Shown here: piece by piece, positions 4,563 through 5,372 of the stretch
Layout of the letters: every line of letters starts with the position of its first letter
Numbering within the stretch: the first letter of the stretch is position 1
Origin: Roseiflexaceae bacterium
Lineage (GTDB): Bacteria > Chloroflexota > Chloroflexia > Chloroflexales > Roseiflexaceae
Assembly (NCBI GenBank): GCA_947462525.1
Contig: CANHPK010000146.1
Span: forward strand, 1-5,372
Direction: 5' to 3'
DNA length: 5,372 nt
Notes under the pieces: model-generated
The model's database searches: none
The model's input: only the letters and a program-made list of their open reading frames with translations
Told to the model about the DNA's origin: nothing
Position numbers and translations under genes: made by a program

Positions 4563-5372
4563 ATGACAAGACTCAAGCACTGCAATGCACTCATCACCGG
4601 TGCTGCGTCGGGGCTCGGCCTGCTGATGGCAGAGCAACTCTTGGCAGCAGGAGCAGCCCATGTGACCCTGTGGGATATCAACGATACGGCACTCAACGCC
4701 GCTATCGACCGCCTCACTGCGCGGGGATACGCAGTCCATGGGTTTGTGGTCGATATCACCTCCACCACGGCAATCGATGCTGCCCTCGCAGAGATGGATG
4801 CACAGCGAATCAGCGTCGATGTGCTGATCAACAATGCGGGTATCATCGTCGGCACGCCGTTCGTCGAGCAGACGGATGCTGCCATCGACCGCGAAATGGC
4901 GATTAATGCAATCGCCCCGATGCACCTCACACTCCGGATCCTGCCGCGGATGATGGCAGCCAATCGTGGCCATTTGGTCACTATTGCATCGGCGGCTGGA
5001 TTGGTCAGCAATCCGCGCATGGCAGTCTACTGCGCCAGCAAATGGGCCGCGGTCGGATGGTCAGACTCGATCCGGCTCGAACTTGCCCAGGCGGGGAGTG
5101 CGGTCAAGGTCACAACGGTGACCCCCTACTACACGACGACCGGGATGTTTGCTGGAGTACAGTCACCTATCATCCCCATCATCGAGCCCATTGCGGTGGT
5201 CAGGGCCGTATTGGACGGTATCCAACGCAATGCAATCTGGGTGCGCACACCGTGGATTGTCACCATCCTGCCGCTCGTACGCGGATTGCTCCCGACGACG
5301 TGGTTCGATGTGGTCGTCGGCAAATGGCTGGGTGTGTACGACACCATGCGGACGTTCACCGGCCGGCGCTCA
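4563..5372 (+). CDS. Classical short-chain dehydrogenase/reductase, SDR16C (RDH10/17beta-HSD11)-like, 3' end missing
   Basis: 270 residues are visible with no stop before the right edge. The Rossmann-fold cofactor motif TGAASGLG is at 12-19, an acidic D38 at the end of the second strand suggests NAD(H) preference, D64 follows in VVDIT, and NNAG is at 90-93. The catalytic tetrad is complete: N115, S143, Y156 and K160 (YCASK). The segment TPYYTTTGMFAGV (187-199) and the C-terminal run LLPTTWFDVV...LGVYDTM...FTGR match the pattern of the SDR16C group (retinol dehydrogenase 10, 17beta-HSD11/13), whose members oxidise or reduce lipophilic alcohols and ketones. In those proteins the chain ends soon after this motif, so probably only a few residues are missing. 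There is no N-terminal membrane anchor as in the animal members. The start has GGAGG 7 nt upstream. It probably shares a transcript with the exporter, with the 4515-4542 hairpin between them. Substrate unknown. Confidence 0.9.
   Translation, partial: MTRLKHCNALITGAASGLGLLMAEQLLAAGAAHVTLWDINDTALNAAIDRLTARGYAVHGFVVDITSTTAIDAALAEMDAQRISVDVLINNAGIIVGTPFVEQTDAAIDREMAINAIAPMHLTLRILPRMMAANRGHLVTIASAAGLVSNPRMAVYCASKWAAVGWSDSIRLELAQAGSAVKVTTVTPYYTTTGMFAGVQSPIIPIIEPIAVVRAVLDGIQRNAIWVRTPWIVTILPLVRGLLPTTWFDVVVGKWLGVYDTMRTFTGRRS

Noticed and set aside
4388..5020. 210-codon minus-strand open frame over the end of the exporter and the dehydrogenase.
   Set aside because: It overlaps two genes with full sets of family motifs on the other strand, has no recognisable domain and looks like a codon-bias shadow.

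Overview
The window looks like chromosomal DNA from a moderately GC-rich bacterium (a little under 60% GC by eye). The best taxonomic hint is the gene at 717-1883, a mevalonate-pathway decarboxylase of the GHMP fold. Its sequence style (long N-terminal extension, LKYHGLADW and GKGLGSSASGSAA motifs) fits the homologues I associate with Chloroflexota such as Roseiflexus. That placement is an inference from memory. No rRNA, tRNA, CRISPR array, insertion sequence or attachment site is visible. The coding density is high and the four intergenic gaps are 27-111 bp, so no gene-free stretch approaches 300 bp.

Layout: two genes run leftward from about position 1936. They are a possible 18-codon leader ORF whose stop overlaps the decarboxylase start, the decarboxylase itself, and 27 bp later a double-SIS sugar-phosphate-binding protein cut by the left edge. 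Three genes run rightward from 1995. They are a compact alkaline-phosphatase-superfamily hydrolase, a 14-TM DHA2-family (EmrB/QacA) exporter starting at a GTG, and a classical short-chain dehydrogenase resembling the SDR16C/RDH10/17beta-HSD11 group, cut by the right edge near its natural end. The two arms diverge from the 1937-1994 interval.

Regulation visible in the sequence: a 30-bp perfect palindrome (2807-2836) precedes the exporter and is a candidate operator for a TetR-type repressor, although no repressor gene is in the window. A strong hairpin with 13-bp arms (4515-4542) sits between the exporter and the dehydrogenase. A smaller hairpin (1947-1966) overlaps the Shine-Dalgarno of the putative leader ORF. 

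Function: the decarboxylase keeps the Lys-Arg-Asp catalytic set of mevalonate (di)phosphate decarboxylases, so it probably supplies isopentenyl phosphate or diphosphate. The exporter and dehydrogenase are probably co-expressed and act on an unidentified hydrophobic compound. A functional link between the two arms is possible but nothing in the sequence proves it. I see no clearly new multi-gene system. The most interesting elements are the leader ORF/hairpin arrangement and the two intergenic palindromes.
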